Positions 16,231 to 24,127 of a stretch of 44,481 nucleotides of DNA are shown piece by piece; position 1 is the stretch's first letter, and every line of letters begins with the position of its first letter. The notes beneath the pieces were generated by a model that saw only the letters and a list, made by a program, of their open reading frames with translations, did no database searches and was not told where the DNA came from. The position numbers were made by a program, and so were the translations under genes. The DNA lies in contig JANPCR010000250.1 in assembly GCA_031431035.1 (NCBI GenBank), forward strand, positions 1 to 44,481, read 5' to 3'. The DNA comes from JANYCG01 sp031431035. Lineage in GTDB: Bacteria > Pseudomonadota > Gammaproteobacteria > Burkholderiales > Burkholderiaceae_C.

Positions 16231-16559
16231 CGGCATGGCGCTGAGTTTGTGCGCCGCTTCCTGTTGCACATCTTGCCTGGCGGGATCAAGCGGATTCGCC
16301 ACTATGGGGTGCTGGCCAGTAGCTGCAAAGCAGTCAAACTGCCAGCAGCCCGGGCGGCTTTGCAGATGCCTGCAGCCAGCCCGCAGGCGATGGAGTCGGC
16401 CCAGGCTTTCATGGCAGGGTGACCAAGATCGATGTGTTGCTGTGTCCGCGTTGCGGGCAGGGCCGATTGCAGGTGACGGCAGTCCTGGCGGGTCAGCTGC
16501 GTTTGCCTGCGCCAGGCAGTCCGTTCAAAATTCCACCGCAGAATCGGGGGCCGCCGTGA
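16231..16559 (+). pseudogene. IS91-family transposase, C-terminal remnant
   Basis: Translation from 16231 gives RHGAEFVRRFLLHILPGG followed by IKRIRHYGVLAS, the conserved block near the end of IS91/IS801-type rolling-circle transposases. After about residue 63 the frame hits a TGA, but one frame over it continues with TKIDVLLCPRCGQGRL and ends ...NRGPP, the typical zinc-finger-like tail. So only the last quarter of the gene remains, split by a frameshift. The HUH catalytic part is absent, so it cannot transpose. It lies directly upstream of the cassette array. Confidence 0.82.
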
Positions 16560-16825
16560 CCGCCAGGCACAGCGCGACACAAATCAGCAGTTTGTCAGAT
16601 CGGTTCAAGCCCGCCAGGGGCGGTGCTGTGCCGTGCGGACACATCGATAAGCCCGAATCACCCGCAGGCATGTCGCACATCCATTGGACTGTACGATTTG
16701 TGAGGAATCGGCCCTGCCAAGCAACCCGCGCACCCAATCCCCCGCCATAATTTGGGCATGAACGCGCACGCCAAGCTTACAAACCCCTTTGCCGCCAATA
16801 AGCCCGCCTTCGGGGCGGCGCTTCA
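16560..16825. other. Stretch between transposase remnant and first attC-like site
   Basis: No gene was recognised in these 266 bp. They should contain the old right end of the IS91-type element and possibly the remains of a decayed first cassette, since the attC-like site at 16826 must once have closed a cassette to its left or marked an insertion point. Short hairpins occur near 16800-16820. Confidence 0.5.
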
Positions 16826-16909
16826 GTCCAACAAGGTTTATCCGCCGCGTTTGAGATCGCTGCTTGCCATTGGCATCGCGGCGCGGCGGATAAACGCTGT
16901 TCGTTAAAT
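16826..16909 (+). other. attC-like recombination site A
   Basis: R'' box GTCCAAC (16826-16832) and R' box GTTAAAT (16903-16909) fit RYYYAAC and GTTRRRY. Between them GTTTATCCGCCGCG pairs with CGCGGCGGATAAAC to give a long imperfect stem. The R' half GTTAAAT begins the BrnT cassette and is the exact complement of that cassette's own R'' (ATTTAAC at 17509), as expected for a mobile cassette. Confidence 0.72.
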
Positions 16910-16947
16910 TTCACCGCGTTGGGTGTCGAGGTGGTGATAGCTTGCGA

Positions 16948-16976
16948 TTGCAAGCTCATGTTTTCGTATATACAAT
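16948..16976 (+). promoter_or_regulatory. Promoter of the cassette brnT gene
   Basis: TTGCAA (16948-16953), 17 bases and TACAAT (16971-16976). Six bases after the -10 comes the GTG start of brnT, so transcription probably begins at or next to the start codon and gives a leaderless mRNA. The promoter lies within the cassette and makes the module independent of an integron promoter. Confidence 0.7.
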
Positions 16977-16982
16977 AACCAC

Positions 16983-17258
16983 GTGCACGTCTCCTATGAT
17001 CCCTCCAAACGTGAAAAGGCTTTGGCAGATCGTGGATTGGATTTTGAAGACTCGGTTGTCGTGTTCGATGGCCTGACTGTCGAAGTTGAAGATACGCGCA
17101 AGGACTATGGTGAAAAGCGGATCATTTGCTACGGCCTGTTGGCCGGACGCATGGTGGTTGTCGGCTATACCCCGCGCGGCGCGGTGCGCCATATTTTTAG
17201 TATGCGAAAGGCAAATGATCGTGAACAAACACGCCTCGCCCCGTACTTTGGGCTCTGA
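16983..17258 (+). CDS. brnT: BrnT-type ribonuclease toxin (cassette 1)
   Basis: BrnT is a RelE-like-fold ribonuclease toxin neutralised by BrnA. The 91-residue product has the family order: YDPSKREKALADRGLDFEDS at the start, VEDTRKDYGEKRI in the middle and IFSMRKANDRE near the end. The GTG at 16983 gives the canonical N-terminus. No Shine-Dalgarno fits, and the promoter -10 ends only six bases upstream, pointing to leaderless translation. The next gene, the antitoxin, starts 44 bp inside this gene. The pair is flanked by attC-like sites A and B, so it is a typical toxin-antitoxin cassette that stabilises arrays. Confidence 0.9.
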   Translation: MHVSYDPSKREKALADRGLDFEDSVVVFDGLTVEVEDTRKDYGEKRIICYGLLAGRMVVVGYTPRGAVRHIFSMRKANDREQTRLAPYFGL

Positions 17259-17514
17259 CCTTGCGCGTGTAGATGCGCATGTTGTAAAGCCTGTTGAATA
17301 CAAAGAGCTACCAGAACTCACCGATGAGCTACTTAGCCGTGCGGTGGTTAAAAAGGGGGGCCGCCCCAAGTCTGCAAGTCCCAGGCAGCTTATCTCCTTG
17401 CGTTTGCCAATGGATGTTGTTTCCAGGTGGCGAGCCACCGGGCCTGGCTGGCAAACTCGCATGGCAGAACGTCTTGCTCAGGCCAATGTAGTGCGGGCAA
17501 GTAATGAAATTTAA
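17215..17514 (+). CDS. brnA: BrnA-type antitoxin (cassette 1)
   Basis: A 99-residue protein overlapping the toxin gene by 44 bp. Its central segment, GGRPKSASPRQLISLRLPMDVVSRWRATGPGWQTRMAE, is summarised here by two parts: SLRLPMDVV and TGPGWQTRM, the latter a hallmark of BrnA-type antitoxins with a short ribbon-helix-helix DNA-binding region. It should bind BrnT and repress the promoter at 16948. The ATG at 17215 was chosen as the first start that leaves a compact antitoxin. Its stop lies within the R'' box of attC-like site B, the usual tight packing of cassette genes. Confidence 0.88.
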   Translation: MIVNKHASPRTLGSDLARVDAHVVKPVEYKELPELTDELLSRAVVKKGGRPKSASPRQLISLRLPMDVVSRWRATGPGWQTRMAERLAQANVVRASNEI

Positions 17515-17595
17515 CAATTCTCTCGTCACGGACACGCAGCTGCAGGTTGCCGCTTCGCGGCGCTTGCAGCGCGCCGGACAGCGCCAACGTTAGGC
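17509..17595 (+). other. attC-like recombination site B
   Basis: R'' ATTTAAC (17509-17515) and R' GTTAGGC (17589-17595). The left side AACAATTC and the internal GCCGCTTCGCGGCG loop strongly resemble attC sites of aminoglycoside-resistance cassettes as I remember them. Length 87 bp. This is the clearest attC of the array. Confidence 0.82.
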
Positions 17596-17598
17596 CGC

Positions 17599-18090
17599 AT
17601 GCCCCTCGTTGTGCCACCGCCAAAGCCGAAGAGACCACTACGCCGTCTTGGTCTGGCCGGTCTTTGCTTGGCCGCGGCCGTTGTTTTTCTAGCTGCCTCG
17701 GGTGCGGTTGAGTCCGCATCTGCTGGCTTGCGGGCCGCTGCGGTAGTGGCTGCAGTCGCGGCGCTGGGTTGCGTCATAGCGGCTGGCATTGGTGTGGTAC
17801 GCAACGCCTACCTTCGGCTGGCGGCTGCATTTCCATCTCCAGTGCATCGCGTTCACGTCGTCATGGGGTATGTTGTCCTCTTCGCGTTGGGGGCGCTTTG
17901 CATCGCGTGGTCTATCGGGGGCGTCGTTTCGGGCAATGCGCCGCTCATATCGAGGCACAAAGGTACGGTCAGCTTTGGGGACGATTCGATCTACTTCTGG
18001 GTCTCTGTGGTTTTCCACTTTCTGCTGGGTCTCTTCCTCATTGGCGCTGGTCTCTATGCCGCGTACCGGCGGCGCAAGCATGCGGTCTAA
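17599..18090 (+). CDS. Hypothetical four-helix membrane protein (cassette 2)
   Basis: I do not recognise a family. The 163-residue product has a basic, proline-rich start (PPPKPKRPLRR), then four hydrophobic segments at roughly residues 17-35, 43-65, 85-108 and 130-155, and a basic end (YRRRKHAV). This predicts a small inner-membrane protein with both ends in the cytoplasm. The ATG lies four bases after the R' box of attC B and the TAA lies inside the R'' box of attC C, so the gene fills its cassette exactly. Genes of this sort, short and without known homologues, are common integron cargo. Function unknown. Confidence 0.78.
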   Translation: MPLVVPPPKPKRPLRRLGLAGLCLAAAVVFLAASGAVESASAGLRAAAVVAAVAALGCVIAAGIGVVRNAYLRLAAAFPSPVHRVHVVMGYVVLFALGALCIAWSIGGVVSGNAPLISRHKGTVSFGDDSIYFWVSVVFHFLLGLFLIGAGLYAAYRRRKHAV

Positions 18091-18162
18091 CCCTTCGCTG
18101 CACCCGAAGTGCAGCAGCTGGCTTCGCCATCTGCCGCCCTCGGGTGAGCTCAAACGTTAGAC
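18085..18162 (+). other. attC-like recombination site C
   Basis: R'' GTCTAAC (18085-18091) and R' GTTAGAC (18156-18162), perfectly complementary. CACCCGA and TCGGGTG form the inner stem. Length 78 bp. The R'' differs by one transition from the complement of the R' that opens cassette 2 (GTTAGGC). Confidence 0.8.
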
Positions 18163-18202
18163 CACACATCTTCCTCATACAACCGATTCACGGAGATCAC
18201 AA

Positions 18203-18271
18203 ATGCCGAAGTTCATTACGATATCCGTGCGTCGCGCACGCACAGAAGAGGTGGTACTTTATGAAAGCTAA
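18203..18271 (+). pseudogene. Truncated brnT, last 20 codons only
   Basis: Immediately after attC C comes an open frame reading MPKFITISVRRARTEEVVLY and ending in ES-stop. The ISVRRAR-TEE-VLY segment is the standard C-terminus of BrnT toxins. The rest of the toxin (about 70 residues) is missing, so no ribonuclease activity is expected. The antitoxin start (18261) overlaps the stop, as in intact modules. Whether the 22-residue remnant is translated is unknown. Confidence 0.72.
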
Positions 18272-18530
18272 AAAGTTCGAGCAACAGTTTGATGAAGACG
18301 TGGATATCACGGCTTCTTTGGACTTGTCCAAAGCCAAGCGCGTGCTGCAAGAGCAGAAGCGGGTGAATGTCGATTTTCCAACATGGATGATTGACTCGCT
18401 AGATCGTGAAGCTGGCAAACTAGGGGTTACAAGGCAGTCTGTTATCAAGGTCTGGCTGGCCGAGCGTCTTGAGGCGACTGCTTCTAACTTGCCTTTCCAA
18501 AAGACGCGCGCAAGTGCCGCGCGCCGCTGA
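18261..18530 (+). CDS. CopG/BrnA-family antitoxin, orphan (cassette 3)
   Basis: An 89-residue ribbon-helix-helix antitoxin: FDEDVDITASLDLSKAKR at the N-terminus, then VNVDFPTWMIDSLDREA and GVTRQSVIKVWLAERL, the DNA-binding region of the BrnA partners that accompany BrnT in many Proteobacteria. The toxin gene in front of it survives only as 20 codons, so this antitoxin is an orphan and may act as an anti-toxin for related BrnTs or merely as a repressor. The final 15 residues are read from a degenerate attC and are probably not part of the original protein. Confidence 0.85.
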   Translation: MKAKKFEQQFDEDVDITASLDLSKAKRVLQEQKRVNVDFPTWMIDSLDREAGKLGVTRQSVIKVWLAERLEATASNLPFQKTRASAARR

Positions 18531-18544
18531 ACTTCACGCTAGGA
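18482..18544 (+). other. Degenerate attC-like site D
   Basis: TTCTAAC (18482-18488) and GCTAGGA (18538-18544) each differ by one base from the R'' and R' rules. TGAACTTCAC before the right box resembles an L' region, and GCGCGC-N7-GCGCGC gives a short stem. It sits where cassette 3 should end. I read it as a decayed attC. Confidence 0.42.
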
Positions 18545-18553
18545 ATAACACCC

Positions 18554-18937
18554 GTGAACGAAGCAGAACGGGCCGCGGGTCTGCCGTCTACCGCGCAATA
18601 TCAATACGCCCAGAGCATGGGCAATCAACTGTTTGTAGCCGGTCAAGTGCCGCATGACACTCATGGGCGGGTGGTGGGTCTAGACGATCCTCATGCTCAA
18701 GCGCTTCAGTGCTTGAGCAACCTGAACGCTGTTCTGGCGGTTCACGGTTTCTCAACCTCGGATGTTCGCCAGCTTGTCGTCTACGTTGTCGGTGGGCAAG
18801 CCAATCTCTCGGCGGCCTGGAAGGCCGTCGCAGACTCATTCAGTGGGCAAGTGCCTCCGGCAACCTTGTTGGGCGTAGCTTGCCTCGGGTATCCGGGGCA
18901 GTTGGTCGAAGTTCAGGCCACAGTGCTGAAGACATAG
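18554..18937 (+). CDS. RidA/YjgF/YER057c-family protein
   Basis: RidA-type enzymes hydrolyse reactive enamine/imine intermediates made by PLP enzymes. The 127-residue product shows the order QYAQSMGNQLFVAGQVPHD, then ALQCLSNLNAVLAVHG, RQLVVYVVG and a final VEVQATVLKT. The arginine normally found before the C-terminal VEV (IEIEA) block, which holds the ligand carboxylate, is not obvious (VACLGYPGQLVEV), so this may be a paralogue without imine deaminase activity. It starts with GTG ten bases after the degenerate attC D, so it is probably another cassette gene; no attC is seen after it. Confidence 0.85.
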   Translation: MNEAERAAGLPSTAQYQYAQSMGNQLFVAGQVPHDTHGRVVGLDDPHAQALQCLSNLNAVLAVHGFSTSDVRQLVVYVVGGQANLSAAWKAVADSFSGQVPPATLLGVACLGYPGQLVEVQATVLKT

Positions 18938-19044
18938 TGCTTCCGCTGTCGAGGCCTAGTGGATTGGACTCAATTTCACGGCCGCCTCCTTTCTGATGGG
19001 AAGAGCCCGTGAGATGAGGTAGCGTGAAATGTACCCCCGCAAGC

Positions 19045-20091
19045 TTACTGCTGCGGGATTCCCTTGGTAACCGGCCCCCAAAGGGCAAGTTCTTTCACCG
19101 CACGTTCAGCCAAGGCCTGGGGCGAGCCCAACCACACGTCGTAGCCGCCTTCGGTCAGCTTGGCTTTGAGCTCCTCGTTGGCCAGCGCCTTCAGCGTGGC
19201 GGCGTGGTAGCGCGCTATCAGGTCGGCGGGCAATTTGGCAGGGCCGTATATGCCAAACCAGCCGCCCACGTCGTAGTCGGGCACGCCCAGTTCGCGCATG
19301 CTGGGCACATCGGGCATGGCTGCATTGCGGTCGCGAGAGGTGACCGCCAGCGGGCGCACACGGCCCGATGCGATGTAGCCGCGCGCGGTGCTCAAAATGT
19401 CAAACATCATGTTGATCTGGCCGCCAATCACGTCGGTCATGGCTGGGGCGTTGCCTTTGTAGGGCACGTGGGTCAGGTCCGTGCCGGTGCGCAGCGCCAG
19501 CAATTCGCCACTCAAATGATTGCTGGCCCCAATGCCGGCCGACCCATAGGCCACTTTGCCGGGGTTGGCTTTGGCATAGGCCACCAGTTCGGGCACGGTT
19601 TTGAAGGGTTGGTCTTTGTTGACCACCAGCACATTGGTGTAGCTCACGATGGGGGCCACGGCGGCCAGGTCTTTGACCGGGTCAAACGGCATGGCTTTGA
19701 GCAAATGCGGCGTGATCGTCATGGTCGGGCTGGCGGTAAAGAACAGCATGGCTCCGTTGGGTACCGCTTTGGCCACCGCGTCGCCCCCCAGCACACCGGC
19801 GGCTCCTGGGCGGTTTTCAACAATCACGGTTTGGCCCAATTCGCGGGCAAAATGCGGCGCAAAAAGGCGGGCTGTCGTGTCCACCGGGCCACCGGCAGCA
19901 TAGCCCACAATCAGCTTGATGGTTTGGGTGTTGCTTGGTGCAGCAGCAGCAGCCTGCGCCCAAGCTGCCGCAGGTGACAGTAACAAGGTGCCGCCCAAAC
20001 CGACCAAGCTGACAAGGCCGACCCAAGCCCGTCGATTGGCTAGTTTTTGGCCGAAGCGGGTGGGGGCGGCAGGTTTTGAGTTGCGAGTCAT
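19045..20091 (-). CDS. Bug-family (TctC-like) periplasmic substrate-binding protein
   Basis: A 348-residue periplasmic receptor of the Bug family, which is greatly expanded in Burkholderiales. A twin of basic residues and a hydrophobic stretch ending AAAWAQ give the signal peptide. Family marks include IVGYAAGGPVDTTARLFAP, VIVENRPGAAG, TASPTMTITP, HVPYKGNAPAMTDVIGGQ and RVRPLAVTS. These proteins bind small carboxylates and deliver them to TctAB-type transporters or act as sensors. No TctA/TctB gene is near, as is usual for Bug proteins. The ligand cannot be told from sequence. It faces the cassette array and is divergent from the cupredoxin gene. Confidence 0.93.
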   Translation of the reverse strand: MTRNSKPAAPTRFGQKLANRRAWVGLVSLVGLGGTLLLSPAAAWAQAAAAAPSNTQTIKLIVGYAAGGPVDTTARLFAPHFARELGQTVIVENRPGAAGVLGGDAVAKAVPNGAMLFFTASPTMTITPHLLKAMPFDPVKDLAAVAPIVSYTNVLVVNKDQPFKTVPELVAYAKANPGKVAYGSAGIGASNHLSGELLALRTGTDLTHVPYKGNAPAMTDVIGGQINMMFDILSTARGYIASGRVRPLAVTSRDRNAAMPDVPSMRELGVPDYDVGGWFGIYGPAKLPADLIARYHAATLKALANEELKAKLTEGGYDVWLGSPQALAERAVKELALWGPVTKGIPQQ

Positions 20092-20245
20092 AGGCTACTT
20101 TCTAAAAAACTGATCGAACAAGGTCGGTGGCTGTCTTTGTTACTGTCTTTGTCATTGCGTTTATACCCGACCTGTTTGAAACCGAGGCTCCCCCGTGCGA
20201 CAAGTGACTCGAATCAAGCCGCTGCCAAGTCGCTAAACTCAGGCT

Positions 20246-20935
20246 ATGCATCGAACCCACACTATGACTGCTTTGAGTCGACCTTTGACGTGGGCAGCCA
20301 TCGTTGGCTTAAGCAGCCTGCGATCCCTCGCGTGGACTTTCGCTTGGCTTGGGGCCACTCTTTTTAGCAGTGCCACCCAAGCTGCCACCATCGAAGTGTT
20401 GGTGCAGGACGCCAATGGCAAATCACTGAGCGATGCGGTGGCTTTTTTGGAATCGCCAGCGGCCAAGCGCACGCTTGCGGGCCAAAAGGCCTTGGCGACG
20501 ATGGACATGTCCCAAATGGGCAAGCAATTTGACCCCAAAATTCTGGTGGTTCCGGTGGGTACGATGGTGCGATTTCCAAACCTGGACTCCGTGCGCCACC
20601 ATGTTTACTCGTTTTCGCCCGCCAAAACCTTTGACTTGAAACTGTACAGCGGCACGCCAGCTAATCCGGTGCAGTTCGACAAAACCGGCATTGCGGTGTT
20701 GGGTTGCAACATTCACGACAACATGGTGGCTTGGGTGGTGGTGGTCGACACGCCGTACTACGCCAAAAGCGCCAAGTCAGGCCAGTTGGTGTTGCGCGAC
20801 GTGCCCCCCGGCAGTTACAGCCTGCGGGTGTGGCACCCCGGCATGCCGCCCGGCAGCAACGCGCTGGAACGGGCGCTGACGGTTGAAGCCACCGACGCCG
20901 TGGTGACGGTTCGCGCGACCGGTTCTGCCCAGTGA
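20246..20935 (+). CDS. Cupredoxin-like periplasmic protein
   Basis: A 229-residue exported protein with a signal peptide ending near ATQAA. The residues after about 95 form a cupredoxin-like fold: VVPVGTMVRFPNLDSVRHHVYSF supplies a His, and GCNIHDNMVAW supplies Cys, His and Met, the set for a type 1 copper centre. Such proteins are often labelled methylamine utilization proteins, though no mau genes are here. The C-terminus (LRDVPPGSYSLRVWHPGMPP) resembles a carboxypeptidase-regulatory-like beta sandwich. Its TGA overlaps the GTG of the GGDEF/EAL gene, so the two are coupled, suggesting that the copper protein feeds a signal to that receptor. That role is inference. Confidence 0.8.
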   Translation: MHRTHTMTALSRPLTWAAIVGLSSLRSLAWTFAWLGATLFSSATQAATIEVLVQDANGKSLSDAVAFLESPAAKRTLAGQKALATMDMSQMGKQFDPKILVVPVGTMVRFPNLDSVRHHVYSFSPAKTFDLKLYSGTPANPVQFDKTGIAVLGCNIHDNMVAWVVVVDTPYYAKSAKSGQLVLRDVPPGSYSLRVWHPGMPPGSNALERALTVEATDAVVTVRATGSAQ

Positions 20936-23391
20936 GCGCGACCTCCCCGCTGGGCTCCAAGGCTTCCGCCGTTCCTGCCCGGCACTGGGGCCTGTCGGCC
21001 CGCATTGTGGCGCTGTCATTGGCGCTGCTGCTGCTGATTCAGGCGGCGGTGTTCAGCGTGATTCGGGTCAGCATTGACCAAAGCGCGCGCCAGCAGATTT
21101 CGCAGGAATTGCAGGTCGGCGAACGCGTTTGGCGGCGGCTGCTGGACCAAAACGCGCTCAAGCTAGCGCAGGGCGGGGCCTTGTTGGCGGCAGATTTTGG
21201 TTTTCGGTCGGCGGTCAGTTCTGGCGACCTGGAAACGATTCGCTCGGTGCTGGACAACCACGGCGCGCGCATCGGGGCAACCGTCACCGCGCTGATCGAC
21301 ACCAACCTTAACCTCACCGCCCTGGGCGAAGGGCGCGACGCGCAGGCGCTGGCGGGCCAACTCAAGCAAGTGGTGCAGCGGCTGTCGCGCAACCCGCAAA
21401 GCGGGCAGACCGCGCTGATCAACGGCCAGCCCTACCAGTTCGTCATGGTGCCCATGCGCGCACCTACGCTGATTGGCTGGGTGTTGATGGGCTTTCCCAT
21501 CAGCCAAGCCCTGGTCGACGAGATGCGCAGCCTGTCGGATATGCACCTGGCGCTGGTGGCCCCTGCGCTGTCTGGTGCCAGCAAAGTGCTGCTGACCACC
21601 CTTCCGCCAAATGCCCTAAGCTTGCTGCAAGACGCTCAGTTCTCAAAAGGCGACTTGAAGGAGCTGGTGGTGGGCGCCGACACGCTGGTGGCTCGCGACA
21701 TCAAGCTCGACGTGGGCAGCGACGAGCTTCACACGATTTTGTTGCGGTCATTTGATGAAGTGGTGGCACCTTTTCGGCAAGCCCAGTTTGCACTGGCCTG
21801 GATCACCGCTTTGGGTGTTGTCTTGTTTGGCATCGGCAGCGTTTTTGTTGCCCGCAAAGTCACCACGCCGCTGCGCTCGCTGGTCGATGCCTCGCAAAAA
21901 ATAGCCGAGGGCGACTACGAAACTCCGCTTGAGAACACCGGACGCACCGATGAGATTGGTGGGCTGGCCAATGCGTTTGACCAAATGCGCGTGAGCATTG
22001 GCACCCAGCAAACCGAGATTCGGCGACTCGCGTTTCGGGACCGCCTGACCGGCTTGCCCAACCGGGCGCGATTTCGGGAAGCGCTGCAAGCTGCCATTGC
22101 CAACCACCCCGCAGCGGCTGGCACCGATGCCGCGGTGACGTCTGCCAAAGGCCTGGCTATCGTGGTGCTGGATTTAGATCGGTTCAAAAACATCAACGAT
22201 GTGCTGGGCTATTCCTTTGGCGACCGGGTGCTGCAAGCCGTGTCCAAGCGCTTGTCGAACCAGGACATTCGCGCCCACGACATGGTGGCGCGATTAGGCG
22301 GGAACGCATTTGCTATTTTGTTGACCGAGAGCGACACCAACAACGCCCTTCGCATTGCCCAGCGCATTGCCAAATCGTTTGAAGACCCGCTGGCCTTTGG
22401 CGACCAGACCATTGACCTTGCCGCCGCCATCGGTATTGCCTGCTGGCCCGCCCATGCCAATGACGCTGATTTGCTGCTGAGCCACGCCGAGGTGGCCATG
22501 TACGCTGCCAAAAGCAAAACCACGGGCATTCAGATTTACGACCCCACTCTGGACTCCGCCAGCAACTTGAGTTTGTCGCTGTTGACCGAGCTGCGCCACG
22601 CGTTGGAGCACCAGGAACTGCGGCTCTATTTGCAGCCCAAAATTGAACTGGGCTTGTCGGCCGCTACCGCCGCCGAGGCGCTGATTCGCTGGCAACACCC
22701 GACACGCGGATTGCTTGGGCCGATGGAATTCATTCCCTTTGCCGAGCAGACCGGATTTGTGCGGCAAATCACGCTCTGGATTTTTGCGGAAGTGGCCCGC
22801 CATTGGCACAGCCTGCAAACCACGTCGCAAGCCTGCCAAGTGGCCATCAATTTGTCCACCCGCGACCTCATGGACCATGAGTTGCCGATTCACCTGGACG
22901 CCATCTTGAAAGAAAACAAGGTGCCTGCCAGCGGCATTTGCCTTGAAATCACCGAAAGCGCCATGATGGACGACCCCGCCCGCGCCGAGGCCACCCTGAA
23001 CGCCCTGCACCAAGCGGGCTTCAAACTGTCGATTGACGACTTTGGTACGGGCTATTCGTCGCTGGCTTACCTGAAGCGCCTGCCGGTCGATCAGCTCAAA
23101 ATCGACAAGTCCTTTGTGATGGCCATGGAACGGGACAAAGGCGACGCGATGATCGTGCGGTCGACCATTGACATGGCCCACAACCTGAGCCTGACCGTAG
23201 TTGCCGAAGGGGTAGAGAACGCCGTGGTTTACAACGCGCTGAAAAAACTCGGCTGCGATGAGGCGCAGGGCTACCTGATTGGCAAGCCCATCCCCGCTGC
23301 CGACTACCTGGAATGGCGGGTTCAATGGAACCGCCAGTTGGACCTGAACCGCCGCGAATCAGGGTTGTCGATTCCGATTCCACTGACTTGA
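20932..23391 (+). CDS. Membrane receptor with HAMP, degenerate GGDEF and intact EAL
   Basis: An 819-residue c-di-GMP enzyme. One helix at about 28-47, a periplasmic sensor of about 240 residues (dCache-like, starting QISQELQVGERVWRRLL), a second helix near 285-305, HAMP (KVTTPLRSLVDASQKIAEGDY), GGDEF domain (FRDRLTGLPNR) and EAL domain. The GGDEF signature is GGNAF at 456-460, so cyclase activity is probably lost, although a GTP-sensing role is possible. The EAL signature is intact (EAL at 582-584), with NLS, EITES, DDFGTGYSS, KIDKSFV and EGVE, so it should be a phosphodiesterase degrading c-di-GMP. Translation starts with GTG overlapping the cupredoxin stop. Confidence 0.93.
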   Translation: MSATSPLGSKASAVPARHWGLSARIVALSLALLLLIQAAVFSVIRVSIDQSARQQISQELQVGERVWRRLLDQNALKLAQGGALLAADFGFRSAVSSGDLETIRSVLDNHGARIGATVTALIDTNLNLTALGEGRDAQALAGQLKQVVQRLSRNPQSGQTALINGQPYQFVMVPMRAPTLIGWVLMGFPISQALVDEMRSLSDMHLALVAPALSGASKVLLTTLPPNALSLLQDAQFSKGDLKELVVGADTLVARDIKLDVGSDELHTILLRSFDEVVAPFRQAQFALAWITALGVVLFGIGSVFVARKVTTPLRSLVDASQKIAEGDYETPLENTGRTDEIGGLANAFDQMRVSIGTQQTEIRRLAFRDRLTGLPNRARFREALQAAIANHPAAAGTDAAVTSAKGLAIVVLDLDRFKNINDVLGYSFGDRVLQAVSKRLSNQDIRAHDMVARLGGNAFAILLTESDTNNALRIAQRIAKSFEDPLAFGDQTIDLAAAIGIACWPAHANDADLLLSHAEVAMYAAKSKTTGIQIYDPTLDSASNLSLSLLTELRHALEHQELRLYLQPKIELGLSAATAAEALIRWQHPTRGLLGPMEFIPFAEQTGFVRQITLWIFAEVARHWHSLQTTSQACQVAINLSTRDLMDHELPIHLDAILKENKVPASGICLEITESAMMDDPARAEATLNALHQAGFKLSIDDFGTGYSSLAYLKRLPVDQLKIDKSFVMAMERDKGDAMIVRSTIDMAHNLSLTVVAEGVENAVVYNALKKLGCDEAQGYLIGKPIPAADYLEWRVQWNRQLDLNRRESGLSIPIPLT

Positions 23392-24027
23392 TTTCAGCGC
23401 AAAACGACCCTCAGGCAGGGCACTTTGAGGCAGCTGGATTTTCACGTCTTTGCCGTCCACACCGGTGACGGCTTTGGTCGCAATCAGCGTGATGCCTGTG
23501 TCAACATAGCCGCTGGATTTTTTGCCACCCTTGGTAAAATCAACGCCAGCAGCCACGCCCAGAGCGGCCATTTTCAACGGGCATTGCCGCGAGGTTGCAG
23601 CAATCACACCCTTGCCCACGTCGGCAACGCCAGCTTAGCCACGGTCAACCGAGACGATCAACACGCCTTTTTCTTTTGCCTGCCTTTTTAAGCGCGTTGT
23701 AGGCGCCAGTAGCCGCTGGCTCGTTGATGGTGCAGACCACGTTGATGCTTGGGTCTTTTTGCAAACAAGTTTCCATCGCGGCTCGGCCTTTCGCCTGGTT
23801 GCCGTCGGTGTCTGCGGCGCAAACAGTTTCAGCTGTTTTGGACAATTCGTTTGACTTCGCATCGTTGGCGGCCAGGCCAAGGCCCTTCATGAAGCCGTTG
23901 TGGCGCTGTGCCCCTACCGGGTGACCAGGCCAATCACGGGCTGTTTTTGCGACATCGCGCTGGTTGAACTGAAGGTCAGCGCGGCTGCCGCCAGGCCGGT
24001 CAGAGCCCAAACGGATGTTTTTTTCAT
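23359..24027 (-). pseudogene. Broken sugar ABC transporter substrate-binding protein gene
   Basis: From an ATG at 24027 with GGAGAC upstream, a signal peptide and the start of a periplasmic binding protein are read (MKKTSVWALTGLAAA, then QPVIGLVTR) and end in a stop. Two other frames carry later parts: FMKGLGLAAND, CLQKDPSINVVCTINEPAA and TGAYNALKKAG; then KGVIAATSRQCPLKMAALGV and GYVDTGITLI. These match ribose/fructose-type binding proteins (FrcB-like). About 130 residues after the N-terminus are deleted, and at least two frameshifts follow. The 3' end is uncertain and runs into the end of the EAL gene. No permease or ATPase gene remains. Confidence 0.85.
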
Positions 24028-24127
24028 GGTGTCTCCTGCGGGTTAAAAAATCGACGGTGGAATCAAAAGGCCGCGAAGGCCTTGCGCCGGGTTCAGCGCA
24101 ACCTTGACTTTACATCCGAAGACGTTA

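Noticed and set aside
16235..16750. 171-residue plus-strand frame over the IS91 remnant
   Set aside because: It is in the wrong frame; the IS91-like residues are read in two other frames.
19024..19977. 317-residue plus-strand open frame opposite the Bug gene
   Set aside because: It is antisense to a typical Bug protein; the His/Gly-rich product is a codon shadow.
22294..23325. 343-residue minus-strand open frame in the EAL gene
   Set aside because: It is antisense to the GGDEF/EAL protein and is explained by codon bias there.
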